Positions 51,758-62,685 of a DNA stretch of 64,000 nucleotides are shown one piece after another (the first letter of the stretch is position 1; every line of letters starts with the position of its first letter). The DNA is taken from the NCBI RefSeq assembly GCF_004803695.1, contig NZ_CP039393.1, positions 3,242,870 to 3,306,869 of the forward strand, read 5' to 3'. Below the pieces are notes generated by a model, which saw only the letters and a list, made by a program, of their open reading frames with translations, was not told the origin of the DNA and did no database searches. Origin of the DNA: Muribaculum gordoncarteri. Its GTDB lineage: Bacteria > Bacteroidota > Bacteroidia > Bacteroidales > Muribaculaceae. The position numbers and the translations under genes are program-made.

Positions 51758-51856
51758 GTGAAGTCGTTTGGCTTCTACGAGGCGTCGCATTTCCGCGAAG
51801 TGGGATATAAGTTCGGACAATTCCTCGACGACAGCGACTACGAGCTTCTGCTGTGA
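51371..51856 (+). CDS. GNAT acetyltransferase, phosphinothricin-acetyltransferase-like
   Basis: A 161-residue GNAT enzyme. The start is MKIREVRTDDAKEIAEIYNH. The acetyl-CoA loop is YVLDGMTGRGIGRKLMECL (R/Q-x-x-G-x-G/A type) and the C-terminal part SFGFYEASHFREVGYKFG is complete here. The family acetylates amines such as phosphinothricin or methionine sulfone; the substrate is not fixed by sequence. Promoter and start come from the IS1634-generated duplication. Confidence 0.88.
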   Translation: MKIREVRTDDAKEIAEIYNHYVRTSTVTFDTVIATEEMTRNRIEAIASRYPYYVCEDEGRVVGYAYAHEWKGRGAYHNTLEASAYVLDGMTGRGIGRKLMECLIDDCRKRGFHALIACITTGNEASERMVKSFGFYEASHFREVGYKFGQFLDDSDYELLL

Positions 51857-51939
51857 CACATATTTGAGGCTGCGATGAGCCGTGACGCAAACAATGGACG
51901 GCCCGGCTGTGTTACATCATAGTAACCAAGATTTTCAGG

Positions 51940-52710
51940 ATGATGAAACGAATTGTTATCATGGGGGCCTCGTCGGGGATAGGCCTCCGTACAGCCGAGA
52001 TATTTGCTTTAACCGGATGGCATGTGGGCGTGGCGGCACGCAATGAGGGCCCGTTGAGGGCTTTGAAGGAGATGTTTCCCACTCAGGTGGAGTATGAGGT
52101 TATCGATGTAACCCGAAGTGACGCTCCCCACAAGCTTACAGAACTTATAAGGCGGCTTGGAGGCATGGATGTCTACTTCCATGTGGCCGGCATATTCAGC
52201 GAGAATCCCTGCCTTGATCTTGACAAGGAGGTGGCCGTGACCGAAACCAACACAACTGGCTTCGTGAGGATGGTCGACACGGCCTATCACTACTTCTGCC
52301 TCACGAGAATCAAGGGCACCATCGCCGCCGTGACATCGGTAGCCGGAGTAAAGGGCATAGGGCGGATGGCCGCCTACTCGGCATCGAAGCGTTTCCAATG
52401 GAACTATCTTGAGGCGCTTGAACAGCTTTCCAACAACAAGCGCGCCGGAATATCATTTGTCGATATACGCCCGGGATGGGTGCGCACCCCGCTTCTCGAC
52501 AAAGAGCGCAAATATCCGGTGAGCATGTCGCTCGACCATGTTGCTCCGCTCGTTGTCGATGCGATAGAGCGCAAGATACGCATAGCCGTCGTCGACTGGC
52601 GGTGGGCCATAGGGGTGTTCTTCTGGCGTTTGATTCCGGGATGCCTCTGGGTGAAGATGCCCGTAAAGGTGTCGAGGGCGGTTAAGCGCATACCCCGACC
52701 CGCCAAATGA
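51940..52710 (+). CDS. SDR family oxidoreductase
   Basis: A 256-residue short-chain dehydrogenase. The cofactor motif is GASSGIG (residues about 9-15), with a basic residue in VAARNEG suggesting NADP. The catalytic Ser lies in IAAVTSVAGV and the Tyr-x-x-x-Lys in AAYSASKRF. The C-terminal VDIRPGWVRTPLL is typical, and the last 40 residues hold a hydrophobic segment. The substrate is unknown. It lies upstream of the type IX secretion genes on the same strand. Confidence 0.88.
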   Translation: MMKRIVIMGASSGIGLRTAEIFALTGWHVGVAARNEGPLRALKEMFPTQVEYEVIDVTRSDAPHKLTELIRRLGGMDVYFHVAGIFSENPCLDLDKEVAVTETNTTGFVRMVDTAYHYFCLTRIKGTIAAVTSVAGVKGIGRMAAYSASKRFQWNYLEALEQLSNNKRAGISFVDIRPGWVRTPLLDKERKYPVSMSLDHVAPLVVDAIERKIRIAVVDWRWAIGVFFWRLIPGCLWVKMPVKVSRAVKRIPRPAK

Positions 52711-52732
52711 TGTAACGGTCGATACAATAAGC

Positions 52733-52776
52733 CGCGACCTGCATTCGTTTACATTTTGTAATGAGTGCGGGTCGCG
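52733..52776 (+). promoter_or_regulatory. Hairpin over the porT start codon
   Basis: CGCGACCTGCATTC (52733-52746) can pair with GAGTGCGGGTCGCG (52763-52776), two wobble positions, enclosing a 16-base loop. The porT ATG (52761-52763) lies at the loop-stem boundary, so the structure could limit initiation. Confidence 0.4.
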
Positions 52777-53495
52777 TCATATTGTCACGTTTCGTTGTCG
52801 TTCTCATCCTGATAGCCGGGGTGGGATGTCACGCTTGTGCGCAGCGCAACAACCGCGTGATGAACCGCCCATATACCGACCTGAGGCCGTGGCATCTCGG
52901 ATTCAGCGTGGGGCTGCACACCCAGGACCTTCAGCTGACGCATAGCGGATATGTCACGCCCGGCGGCGAGTCATGGTTTGTCGAGCAGCCCGACTTCTCG
53001 CCGGGATTCTGTGTGGGCGGACTTGTAGATTTCCGGCTCAACGAGTGGTTCAGCCTCAGGGTGTCGCCGGGCATCTATTTCGGCAACCGCAGCCTGGTGA
53101 TGCGCGACTACGAGAGCGGAGCCGTGGAGCGTCAGGACATCAAGAGCAATCAGGTGGTGCTGCCTGTCGACCTGAAGTATGCGTCGTTGCGCTACCGCAA
53201 CGTGCGTCCCTATCTTGTGGGCGGCGTAATGGGCGCATTTGATGTGTCGAAGCGACATGCCCGCGACCTGTTGCAGCTCAATAGTGCCGATGTCCTTGTG
53301 TCGTTGGGGTTGGGGTGTGACATCTATCTCCCTTATTTCAAGTTGTGCCCCGAACTGAAGTTCTGCTTCGGGCTTACCGACATGCTGCGTCACGACCGTC
53401 CCGACCTTGCCGACGACCCCGACCGTTACAAGTTCACGCAGTCGCTTTCCAAGGCGGTTACGCGCATGGTTGTACTAACCTTCTACTTTGAGTGA
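52761..53495 (+). CDS. porT: PorT-type outer-membrane beta-barrel protein
   Basis: A 244-residue exported protein with signal peptide (RFVVVLILIAGVGCHACAQ) and a barrel-like alternating pattern (FSLRVSPGIYFGNRSLVMRD; VVLPVDLKYASLRYRNVRPY; VLTFYFE at the C terminus). PorT is needed for type IX secretion in Porphyromonas and is often linked to porP-gldKLMN, as here. It lies four bases before porP. Confidence 0.8.
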   Translation: MSAGRVILSRFVVVLILIAGVGCHACAQRNNRVMNRPYTDLRPWHLGFSVGLHTQDLQLTHSGYVTPGGESWFVEQPDFSPGFCVGGLVDFRLNEWFSLRVSPGIYFGNRSLVMRDYESGAVERQDIKSNQVVLPVDLKYASLRYRNVRPYLVGGVMGAFDVSKRHARDLLQLNSADVLVSLGLGCDIYLPYFKLCPELKFCFGLTDMLRHDRPDLADDPDRYKFTQSLSKAVTRMVVLTFYFE

Positions 53496-53498
53496 CGC

Positions 53499-54476
53499 AT
53501 GACACGGATTAACCGCATATTGTCGCTGATTGCCGTTACGGTCGCATCGCTTGCCGTCACCGTCGACGCGCAGGTCGACATGATGATGACCAACTATGTC
53601 GAAGCACTCAACTACTACAATGCCGCCGCCATAGGCACGAGCGACTACCTGCGCGTGAGGGTAGGCGGCCGTTGGGACCGTATAGGTACCGACCCGGCTC
53701 CCAAGTCGTTCATGCTCACAGGCGACATGCCGCTTCCCCTCCTCGGCAACAAGCTCGCGGCAGGAGTGGTGGCGCAGCGTGAAAGCATGGGGCTTTACCG
53801 CAACATCACCGCAGGATTACAGTGCGGCTACAAGATAACGACCGGACGAAGCTCGAGCGTCACGCTCGCGGTTCAGGCCGGCATCATCGACAATGAGTTC
53901 CGGTGGTCGGAGAGGGAGCTTCCCGAAGGTGACGCCGCAAGTGACGAAGCCGGTGACATGCCGGTAGAAGACGAACGACATTCGGCTGTGGACCTGTCGC
54001 TTGGGGCGTTCTATAACTCGCGTCACTTCTGGGCGGGAGTGTCGGTGACGCATCTCACCCGGTCGCAGGTCACGCTCGATGTCGACGGCGACGGTGACAA
54101 CGCCGTCACGTTTAATGCCGGGCGCAAGTTTTATTTGATGGCCGGCGGCAATATTCCTATAAAAAACACGTTATTTGAGATACAGCCGTCAATGCTTCTG
54201 AGAGTCGACCGCGACCGCGTGACGGGCCAGCTGACGGCCCGTGTGCGTTACAACCGCTTCCTGTGGGCCGGCGTGGCATGGCGTCACGACGATGCCGTGG
54301 CACTGCTGCTCGGAGCTGAGTTCAGCAACATCTTCATCGGCTACAGTTACGACCGTGCCGTGGCCGATGTGTCACGCCGGGGACGGGGCAGTCACGAGGT
54401 GTGGGGCGGCTACAAGGTAAAGCTTGACTTCGGGCCGCGCAACCGATACGGGCATAAAAGCATACGCATAATGTAA
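53499..54476 (+). CDS. porP: PorP/SprF-family type IX secretion protein
   Basis: A 325-residue outer-membrane protein with a signal peptide ending near VTVDAQ. The N-terminal NYVEALNYYNAAAIGTSDYL and the C-terminal SHEVWGGYKVKLDFG with a final SIRIM are hallmarks of PorP/SprF proteins, which anchor the trans-envelope part of the secretion machine. It lies 11 bases upstream of gldK. Confidence 0.9.
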   Translation: MTRINRILSLIAVTVASLAVTVDAQVDMMMTNYVEALNYYNAAAIGTSDYLRVRVGGRWDRIGTDPAPKSFMLTGDMPLPLLGNKLAAGVVAQRESMGLYRNITAGLQCGYKITTGRSSSVTLAVQAGIIDNEFRWSERELPEGDAASDEAGDMPVEDERHSAVDLSLGAFYNSRHFWAGVSVTHLTRSQVTLDVDGDGDNAVTFNAGRKFYLMAGGNIPIKNTLFEIQPSMLLRVDRDRVTGQLTARVRYNRFLWAGVAWRHDDAVALLLGAEFSNIFIGYSYDRAVADVSRRGRGSHEVWGGYKVKLDFGPRNRYGHKSIRIM

Positions 54477-55080
54477 TCATCACAATATGAAAGGAGTATC
54501 GACAAGATTATCAATCATTATAATAGCCTCGGCCATGGCGGTGTCATGTGCCGTGGGAGGGCATGGAAACTCCGGCGGCGAGGTTACCGGCGTGGGCGGC
54601 GTGTCGTGGAGCGAACTTACGCCCTATGGCATGGTGCTTGTCGACCGAGGGTCGATAATGGCAGGTCCGGCCGAAGCCGACAGCGCATGGAACCTGCGAG
54701 CCGACGCCCGCGGAGTGTCGGTCGACGGATTCTGGATGGATGAAACCGAAATCACCAATGCCAAGTACAAGCAGTTTGTCTACTGGGTGCGTGACTCCAT
54801 AATCCGCGAGCGACTTGCCGACCCGGCCTATGGCGGCAACGACGAGTTTCGCATCGAGGAGGACCGTGACGGCAATCCCGTGGGGCCCTATCTCAACTGG
54901 AGCAAGCCCATTCCGTGGCGTAACGCCGACGAGGACGAGCGGCGTGCCATCGAGAGCATGTACCGCGTGAATCCGGTGACGGGAGTGCATGAGCTCGACC
55001 CCGAGCAGCTCACCTACCGTTACGAGGTGTACAACTACACCGAGGCGGCCAAGCGAAAGAACCGCCTGAACCCGGCACGG

Positions 55081-56463
55081 TTCTAGTGGTCGGAAGAGGT
55101 TTGTAACGATAGTATTTTGATTTTTAGATTATTGACCTCTGATTTCATTGATTTTACTTGAGCCTCAAGTCTTTTTATCGTTTCTGTCTGATATCTAATC
55201 AATTCTGTCATGATGGCCTGTTTGGCTATGCGTGGCCCCATATTATGGGCAATGGAATATATTTTAACCAGCAGGGCGACAATCAGGGTCATATACAGCA
55301 TTACCTGTATTCCGTGTACATTTGTTGATATAAAATGTGAAAAGCTCAGATCCTGTTTGAGAAATTTAAAGAATACCTCAATATCCCAGCGCCTTCGGTA
55401 ATATTGGACAATTTCGATGGCATCTTTCTCAAAGTTATTGGTAATCAAGACCATCTCGTCATCATAGTGTCGGGCGTGGCGTCTGGTGTTTCGTGGAGAT
55501 TCCGGACGCGGTGTCTTGAATCTAACCCGTATAATCCTGTAAAGGCATGAGGTATCCCATTTGTCGGATTGTTTGGCTCTGAGATAACCCTTGTCATCCG
55601 CGGTCACTACCACTTCATTGTCTGCCAGCACAGAGTCTTCGGGCAACATCGTTTCTACGGGTTGTGTGCAGCGGTTTAGGTTGAGCCTCCCGACGAAGAA
55701 GGCCCGGTTCTGTTTTGTCAGTTTCGCGATACATTTGAAATCATCCACATCCTTCAAGCCTCTGTCAAAGACATATCCATTCGACATCCCCGCCCTTTTA
55801 CGCAGACATTGTGCCACAGTCTTGCTTATCGGGGCATTGTCGGCAGAATATGTCCTTTCTGTAAAGACATTGGCCGCCACAACGTTGAGTCCGTTATAAG
55901 CCATGGTGTACTTGAGTTGTCTCCGGTCTGAAGATGTATTTTTTGTCATGCCGGTAGAGAAACCCTCCACAAGTTTGTTTGAGGTCTCGGCGACCATGGT
56001 GCTGTCAACGCGTATTATTTGCATGTCATCCAGTACAGCATCGGGTACATACTTAAGATATTTGGAGCATATCAGTGCATATGCCTCTTTGAAAAAATCT
56101 ATATTTATCCTGGTCAGCCGCTCGCTGAAAGATGAATGAACCACCACTGTGCGCTTGCTGTCAGAGGTGCCATTTGTGTCCGTCATCAGCGGGATGCCAT
56201 TTTTTATCGATATAATCCTTTGACTGACCTGAGATGAAGACAGCATTGCAAATATGCAGTCGACCATCATGTCTACTCCACGTAATTTTTTTGCTTTGTA
56301 ATCGACCTTTGTTTTGGCCGCTATCTCTGAGATTTTATCGTATGGGAGGTTTTTTATCACCCCGATGGCTGTTACATTATCTTTTGGGTGCTGTGTAGTC
56401 ATATCTGTTTTTTTGATATAACAACCAGGCTCGACTTTTTGCTGTGTCTTCCGACCACTAGAA
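55081..56463 (-). mobile_element. IS4-family element in gldK (1,383 bp)
   Basis: The terminal repeats TTCTAGTGGTCGGAAGA are perfect over 17 bases. A 9-bp target duplication CCGGCACGG lies at 55072-55080 and 56464-56472. One transposase is encoded on the minus strand. Copy 2 starts at 62686 in the opposite orientation. Confidence 0.93.
55083..56402 (-). CDS. IS4-family transposase (copy 1)
   Basis: A 439-residue DDE transposase. The open frame extends into gldK, but the ATG at 56402 is the first inside the element. The stop codon lies in the terminal repeat itself. The IS4 YREK signature (Y-x2-R-x3-E-x6-K) is seen in YYRRRWDIEVFFKFLKQD, with the DDE aspartates near MQIIRVDSTMVAETS and GYVFDRGLKDVDDF. 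The C terminus ends in a coiled-coil stretch (KRLEAQVKSMKSEVNNLK). It looks intact. Confidence 0.92.
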   Translation of the reverse strand: MTTQHPKDNVTAIGVIKNLPYDKISEIAAKTKVDYKAKKLRGVDMMVDCIFAMLSSSQVSQRIISIKNGIPLMTDTNGTSDSKRTVVVHSSFSERLTRINIDFFKEAYALICSKYLKYVPDAVLDDMQIIRVDSTMVAETSNKLVEGFSTGMTKNTSSDRRQLKYTMAYNGLNVVAANVFTERTYSADNAPISKTVAQCLRKRAGMSNGYVFDRGLKDVDDFKCIAKLTKQNRAFFVGRLNLNRCTQPVETMLPEDSVLADNEVVVTADDKGYLRAKQSDKWDTSCLYRIIRVRFKTPRPESPRNTRRHARHYDDEMVLITNNFEKDAIEIVQYYRRRWDIEVFFKFLKQDLSFSHFISTNVHGIQVMLYMTLIVALLVKIYSIAHNMGPRIAKQAIMTELIRYQTETIKRLEAQVKSMKSEVNNLKIKILSLQTSSDH

Positions 56464-57337
56464 CCGGCACGGCGCGAATACAACACCGACAAGCCGGTGC
56501 CCACGCGCGACCCGGTGATATCGAAGGACACGGCCTACATAAACGACGACGGCGAGATTGTGCGCGAAACCATAACCCGTGCGCTGACCGGCGACTACGA
56601 CTTCGTGAACACCTATATAGTAAATGTCTACCCCGACACCACCGCGTGGATCAACGACTTCGACAACTCGTTTAACGAGCCCTACGTGCGGCTCTACTTC
56701 TCCCACGGCGGTTACAGCGACTATCCCGTGGTGGGAGTGAGCTGGGAGCAGGCTATGGCATTCAGCAACTGGCGCACCGACTTCCTGCGCAAGTCGCTCG
56801 GCAAGGATGGCATCCACATCGAGCCTTACCGCCTGCCCACCGAGGCCGAGTGGGAGTATGCGGCCCGAGCCGGAAAGAGCGAAAACAAATATCCCTGGGA
56901 CGGTGACCTGCCGATGAGCGAGGACAAGGGGTGCTTCTATGCCAACTTCAAGCCCGGCGAAGGCAACTACACGCGCGACGGCCACATAATAACCTCCAAG
57001 GTGGGAACCTACGCCCCCAACGACTTCGGCCTATACGACATGGCCGGAAACGTGAGCGAGTGGACCTCGACCGCCTACAACGAGAGCGTGAGCCGCCTCA
57101 CAAGCGATGTAAATCCCGAATACCGATATGACGCTGCCGTCGACGACCCCTACCGCATGAAGCGCAAGATAGTGCGCGGCGGCTCGTGGAAGGATGTGCA
57201 GCACAACGTGCGCAGCGACCTGCGCATGTGGGAGTACCAGAACGAGCAGCGCAGCTACATAGGATTCCGTAACGTGCGCACACGCATCGGATTTGCCAAG
57301 GGGCGCAACAAATAACTCTCAATAGACTACTGTGACA

Positions 57338-58093
57338 ATGGGAAAAATCAAGAGATACCGTAACCGCGTAGAGCGTTTCCTGTCAAGCGACCGCGGACAG
57401 AGCTTTTTCAATTTCGCCTATTCGATAGGCGCCGCCATCGTGATATGGGGTGCGCTTTTCAAGATTCTCGACCTGCCCGGCGGCGACCTTCTTCTCACCG
57501 TGGGCATGGGCACCGAGGTGATAATGTTCATCCTGACGGCTTTCGACCGTCCGCCGCGTGAATACCGGTGGGAGGATGTGTTTCCCGTTCTCGACTCGCA
57601 CCGTGACGCCGACCGCCCGGTCATGACCGGTGCATCGGGTCTTGCAGTGGCTCCGGCGGCACCCCGCCAGGCATCGGGCGATGTGAATGACCATGTGGCA
57701 CGCATAGCCGAGGCCGCCGACGCACTCGCCGGGGTGTCGGCCACGCTTATGGAGCAGTACAAGGCGGCGGGAAGCGACAGCGAGGAGATAAGCCGCGTGT
57801 CGGCCGACTACCTTGAGCAGATGCGCAGCCTCACCCGCAATATCGCCGGACTCAACGCCATCTACGAGCTGCAACTGAAGAATGCCGGGTCGCAGCTTGA
57901 AACGATCGACCGCGTCAACCGGGGCATGAACGATGTGCGTGACATGTATGAACATTCATCGGAGATGACGCGCCGCTACCGCGAGGAGGCCGAGAAGATG
58001 ACCGAGCACATGCAGCAGCTCAACGCAATATACGAAAAGATGCTAACGGCCATGACCGCCAATCCGTTGTCGGCCGTGTCGTCCAACCGATAA
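57338..58093 (+). CDS. gldL: GldL/PorL inner-membrane motor protein
   Basis: A 251-residue protein. The ATG at 57338 is preferred over a GTG six bases upstream. Two N-terminal membrane helices (FNFAYSIGAAIVIWGALFKI; LLLTVGMGTEVIMFILTAFD, residues about 20-70) and a long coiled coil (residues about 115-245) are typical. GldL with GldM forms the proton-driven motor of the type IX system. It lies 22 bases after gldK and would suffer polar effects of the IS. Confidence 0.92.
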   Translation: MGKIKRYRNRVERFLSSDRGQSFFNFAYSIGAAIVIWGALFKILDLPGGDLLLTVGMGTEVIMFILTAFDRPPREYRWEDVFPVLDSHRDADRPVMTGASGLAVAPAAPRQASGDVNDHVARIAEAADALAGVSATLMEQYKAAGSDSEEISRVSADYLEQMRSLTRNIAGLNAIYELQLKNAGSQLETIDRVNRGMNDVRDMYEHSSEMTRRYREEAEKMTEHMQQLNAIYEKMLTAMTANPLSAVSSNR

Positions 58094-58102
58094 AGACTTA
58101 CG

Positions 58103-59671
58103 ATGGGAAGTAACAATACACGCAATCTGTCGCCGCGTCAGAAGATGATAAACCTGATGTATATCGTCCTGACGGCCATGCTTGCCCTGAGCGTGTCGAG
58201 CGATGTGCTCGACGGTTTCGGTCAGGTCGATGAGGGGTTGTCGCGCTCCAACGCGAATGTGGAGTCGCGCAACACCGCGCTTCTCGACCGGCTTGAGGCT
58301 GTAGCGTCGCAGAATCCCGAGAAGGGGGGAGCATGGCGCGACAAGGCGGTGGAGATACACTCGATGACCGGCAGCCTATATGCGCTCATCGACACGCTGA
58401 AACTCGCCATTGCGGTGGAGGCCGACGGAGAGGATGCCGACCCGGGCAATCTGCGTCACCCCGAAAACCGCGAAGCCTCGTCGGTGGTGATGGTGACTGC
58501 GCCTGATGCCCGCGGCGAAGAGCTACGCAAGGCCATCGAGCGTTATCGCGAGCAGGTGACGGCGCTTGTGCCCGACCCGGTGAAGCGTGACAACCTGCAA
58601 CGCGCACTGTCGACCGACCCCATGCTGCGTGACGGCGCACTCGCCAAGCGGCCGTGGGAGGAGGCACTGTTCCTGTCAAAACCGGCCGTGGCTTCGGTGA
58701 CCATGCTCACCAAGTTGCAGAACGACCTGCTCTATGCCGAGGGCGAGGTGCTGGGCGCACTTCTTGCCAATGTCGATGCCGGCGATGTGAGAGTCAACGA
58801 GCTGAGAGCCTTTGTGATACCGTCGTCGCGCAACGTGATGCGCGGAGCGAGCTACCGGGCCGACATTGTGCTTGCCGCAGTCGACACGACACAGCGCCCG
58901 AGGGTCTATATCGACGGCCGCCGCCTCGACAACGACCGCGGAGTGCTCGAAATCGACGCTTCGGCTACGGGAGCGTTCAGCTACTCGGGCTACATCGAGC
59001 TGCCACACCACGACGGCACTGTTACGCGTCACGACTTCGAGTCGACTTACAATGTGATCGAGCCCGGCGCTACTGTGTCGGCCAAGATGATGAACGTGCT
59101 GTATGCCGGAATCGACAATCCGCTTGGAATCTCGGTGCTGGGCGTGCCTCAGTCGTCGGTGAGCGCGACAATGACCAACGGCTCACTCGTGCGCCGCGGC
59201 GACGAGTGGATTGCCCGCCCCGACCGCATAGGCGAACAGGCGGTGGTGACGGTGGCCGCCGACATCGACGGCAGCCGCCGTCAGGTGGCCTCGACCGGCT
59301 TCATGGTGCGCCGTCTGCCCGATCCCGCTCCCTATATGACGATCACCGATCAGGCGGGCAACAAGGTGCGCTATCGCGGTTCCAAGCCCATTGCCAAGTC
59401 GCAGCTCATGCAGGCTCAGGGGGTTGAGGCGGCAATCGACGACAATCTGCTCGATGTCAACTACCGGGTTCTCGGGTTTGAAACGTTGTTTTTCGACTCG
59501 ATGGGAAATGCGATGCCCGAACTGTCGGACGGCCCCCGGTTCTCGTCGCGACAGCGCGAGGCGTTCAGGCGCTTGTCGCGCGGTAAGCGATTCTTCATCT
59601 CGCGTGTACGCGCTGTGGGTCCCGACGGCGTGGAACGTGACATCTCGCCCATGGAAGTTATTGTAAATTAG
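58103..59671 (+). CDS. gldM: GldM/PorM motor and periplasmic shaft protein
   Basis: A 522-residue protein. The N-terminal membrane helix starts LSPRQKMINLMYIVLTAMLA, nearly invariant in GldM. The long periplasmic part has the usual repeated beta domains (AFVIPSSRNVMRGASYRADI; SVLGVPQSSVSATMTNGSLV; YMTITDQAGNKVRYRGSKPI). It connects GldL to the GldK-GldN ring. It lies nine bases after gldL. Confidence 0.93.
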   Translation: MGSNNTRNLSPRQKMINLMYIVLTAMLALSVSSDVLDGFGQVDEGLSRSNANVESRNTALLDRLEAVASQNPEKGGAWRDKAVEIHSMTGSLYALIDTLKLAIAVEADGEDADPGNLRHPENREASSVVMVTAPDARGEELRKAIERYREQVTALVPDPVKRDNLQRALSTDPMLRDGALAKRPWEEALFLSKPAVASVTMLTKLQNDLLYAEGEVLGALLANVDAGDVRVNELRAFVIPSSRNVMRGASYRADIVLAAVDTTQRPRVYIDGRRLDNDRGVLEIDASATGAFSYSGYIELPHHDGTVTRHDFESTYNVIEPGATVSAKMMNVLYAGIDNPLGISVLGVPQSSVSATMTNGSLVRRGDEWIARPDRIGEQAVVTVAADIDGSRRQVASTGFMVRRLPDPAPYMTITDQAGNKVRYRGSKPIAKSQLMQAQGVEAAIDDNLLDVNYRVLGFETLFFDSMGNAMPELSDGPRFSSRQREAFRRLSRGKRFFISRVRAVGPDGVERDISPMEVIVN

Positions 59672-59693
59672 AATAATCAGGAGAAAATAAATT

Positions 59694-60770
59694 ATGAATG
59701 TCATGACTTCGATATATCGCTACGCGCTGGCGCTGTGCATGGTCGCTGCCGCCGGTGCTCTGTCGGCTCAGAATGCATCGACCTCCTCGGGCGTGAGGCG
59801 CGTAGGGGGCGACGACAAGCGCCCAGCCTCGCAGGCTCAGGTGAGCGACCGCATGCAGATGCGACAGGCCGCCGACTCGCGCGTTCCCGACGATGACGCG
59901 CAGTGGATGAAGGTGGTGTATCGTTCGCTCGACCTCGCCAAGGTGCCCAATGCGTCGCTCTACTATCCGCAGGAGGTGGTTGACGGACAGGAGAATCTGT
60001 TCCGCATCATCATGAACCGCTTTGCGTCGGGCGAGCTTACGGCCTACGAGTATCTCGACGGGCGGGAGATGTTTACCGAGCAGTATCGGGTCAACCCTGT
60101 CGATGTGCTTGAGCGTTTCCACGTGCCTTACACCGAGGCTGGAAGCGGAGCGCGTCGCCGTTATGTGGTCGAAGAGAGCGATGTGCCCTGCAACGAGGTG
60201 CTGAGCTACTACATAATAGAGCGATGGGAGCTCGACCGCTCCACGACGCGCATGACAACGACGGTGCAGGCGCTGTGTCCGGTGCTTCACCGTGCCGGCG
60301 ACTTCGGCGGCGAGGATGTGCGCTATCCCATGTTCTGGATAAAGATGGATGACCTGCGCCCCTATCTGCTGTCGACAACGACATTTGTCGACGACGACAA
60401 CAACGCATCGCGCTACACCTACGACGACTTCTTCGCCCTGTCGCTCTATGACGGCGAAATCTACAAGACGCGCAACCTGCGCAACCTGTCGATGATGCAG
60501 ATGTATCCCGACCCCGACGACCGCCGTCGCGCCCAGGACAGCATCCAGCACAGGCTTGAAACGTTTGACGACATGATGTGGGTGCCTACTCGCGAGGAGG
60601 TGCAGGCACGTGGCGGCGCAGAGTCGGCCGACTCGGTTGCCGTGGGCGAGTACCGCAAGGAGGCCAAGCCGGCGTCACATTCGCGCAAACCGGCCAAGGT
60701 GAAGGCTCCAAAGAAGCCCAAGTCGTCGGCCGACAGCGGAGCGAAGCGCTCGGTGCGTCGCCGCCGTTGA
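59694..60770 (+). CDS. gldN: GldN/PorN periplasmic ring protein
   Basis: A 358-residue exported protein with signal peptide (LALCMVAAAGALSAQ). The core (WMKVVYRSLDLAKVPNASLY; YYPQEVVDGQENLFRIIMNR; FWIKMDDLRPYL) matches GldN, partner of GldK. The C-terminal 40 residues are Lys/Arg-rich (KVKAPKKPKSSADSGAKRS). It is the last gene of the porT-gldN run. Confidence 0.92.
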   Translation: MNVMTSIYRYALALCMVAAAGALSAQNASTSSGVRRVGGDDKRPASQAQVSDRMQMRQAADSRVPDDDAQWMKVVYRSLDLAKVPNASLYYPQEVVDGQENLFRIIMNRFASGELTAYEYLDGREMFTEQYRVNPVDVLERFHVPYTEAGSGARRRYVVEESDVPCNEVLSYYIIERWELDRSTTRMTTTVQALCPVLHRAGDFGGEDVRYPMFWIKMDDLRPYLLSTTTFVDDDNNASRYTYDDFFALSLYDGEIYKTRNLRNLSMMQMYPDPDDRRRAQDSIQHRLETFDDMMWVPTREEVQARGGAESADSVAVGEYRKEAKPASHSRKPAKVKAPKKPKSSADSGAKRSVRRRR

Positions 60771-60847
60771 AAAAATACCTTAATATGCGCTTGTAATCGG
60801 GAGGGAAGCATTAAAAAAATGTAATACGGAAAAATTTCTTTATTTAA

Positions 60848-60880
60848 TTGTCACCGTTATCAAAAAAGTGACTATCTTTG
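60848..60880 (+). promoter_or_regulatory. Promoter of pckA
   Basis: TTG (60848-60850), 22 bases and TATCTTTG (60873-60880) lie 73 bases upstream of the pckA start. Confidence 0.65.
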
Positions 60881-60953
60881 TAGGCGATTTAGAGTACATA
60901 GCCCATAACTAAGTATATACATCTAATAAACTCAATTAAATAAAGTCTACAAA

Positions 60954-62561
<1,608 letters not shown>

Positions 62562-62610
62562 TTCATGCAAGTAGTGACTGACTAACTTTCACGACTATAA
62601 AATTTTCCCC

Positions 62611-62646
62611 GGAAGGTGGACGCCCACGCGCCCACCTCCTTTTTTT
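62611..62646 (+). terminator. Terminator of pckA
   Basis: GGAAGGTGG pairs with CCACCTCC around a GC-rich loop, followed by eight T residues, 50 bases after the pckA stop. Confidence 0.82.
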
Positions 62647-62685
62647 GCGCCTGCCGTCCAATGGTGGGGGTGCAACCCGCAAGGG

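Larger units (their letters stand above)
54487..57315 (+). pseudogene. gldK: gldK/porK, split by an IS4-family element
   Basis: The 5' part is 54487-55080 (198 codons) and the 3' part 56473-57315. Removing the IS and one CCGGCACGG copy gives a 478-residue protein reading LNPARREYNTDKPVPTRDPV across the junction. It is a lipoprotein (lipobox AVSC near residue 21) with an FGE/SUMF1-like fold (VSVDGFWMDETEITNAKYKQ; YRLPTEAEWEYAARAG; IVRGGSWKDVQ). GldK forms the periplasmic ring of the type IX system with GldN, so the insertion should abolish secretion. The fragment as it stands ends at ARF. Confidence 0.92.

Noticed and set aside
58654..59427. 257-codon plus-strand frame inside gldM
   Set aside because: Arg-rich shadow frame; gldM has clear family motifs.
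59658..60551. 297-codon minus-strand frame over gldN
   Set aside because: Antisense shadow of a well-supported gldN gene.
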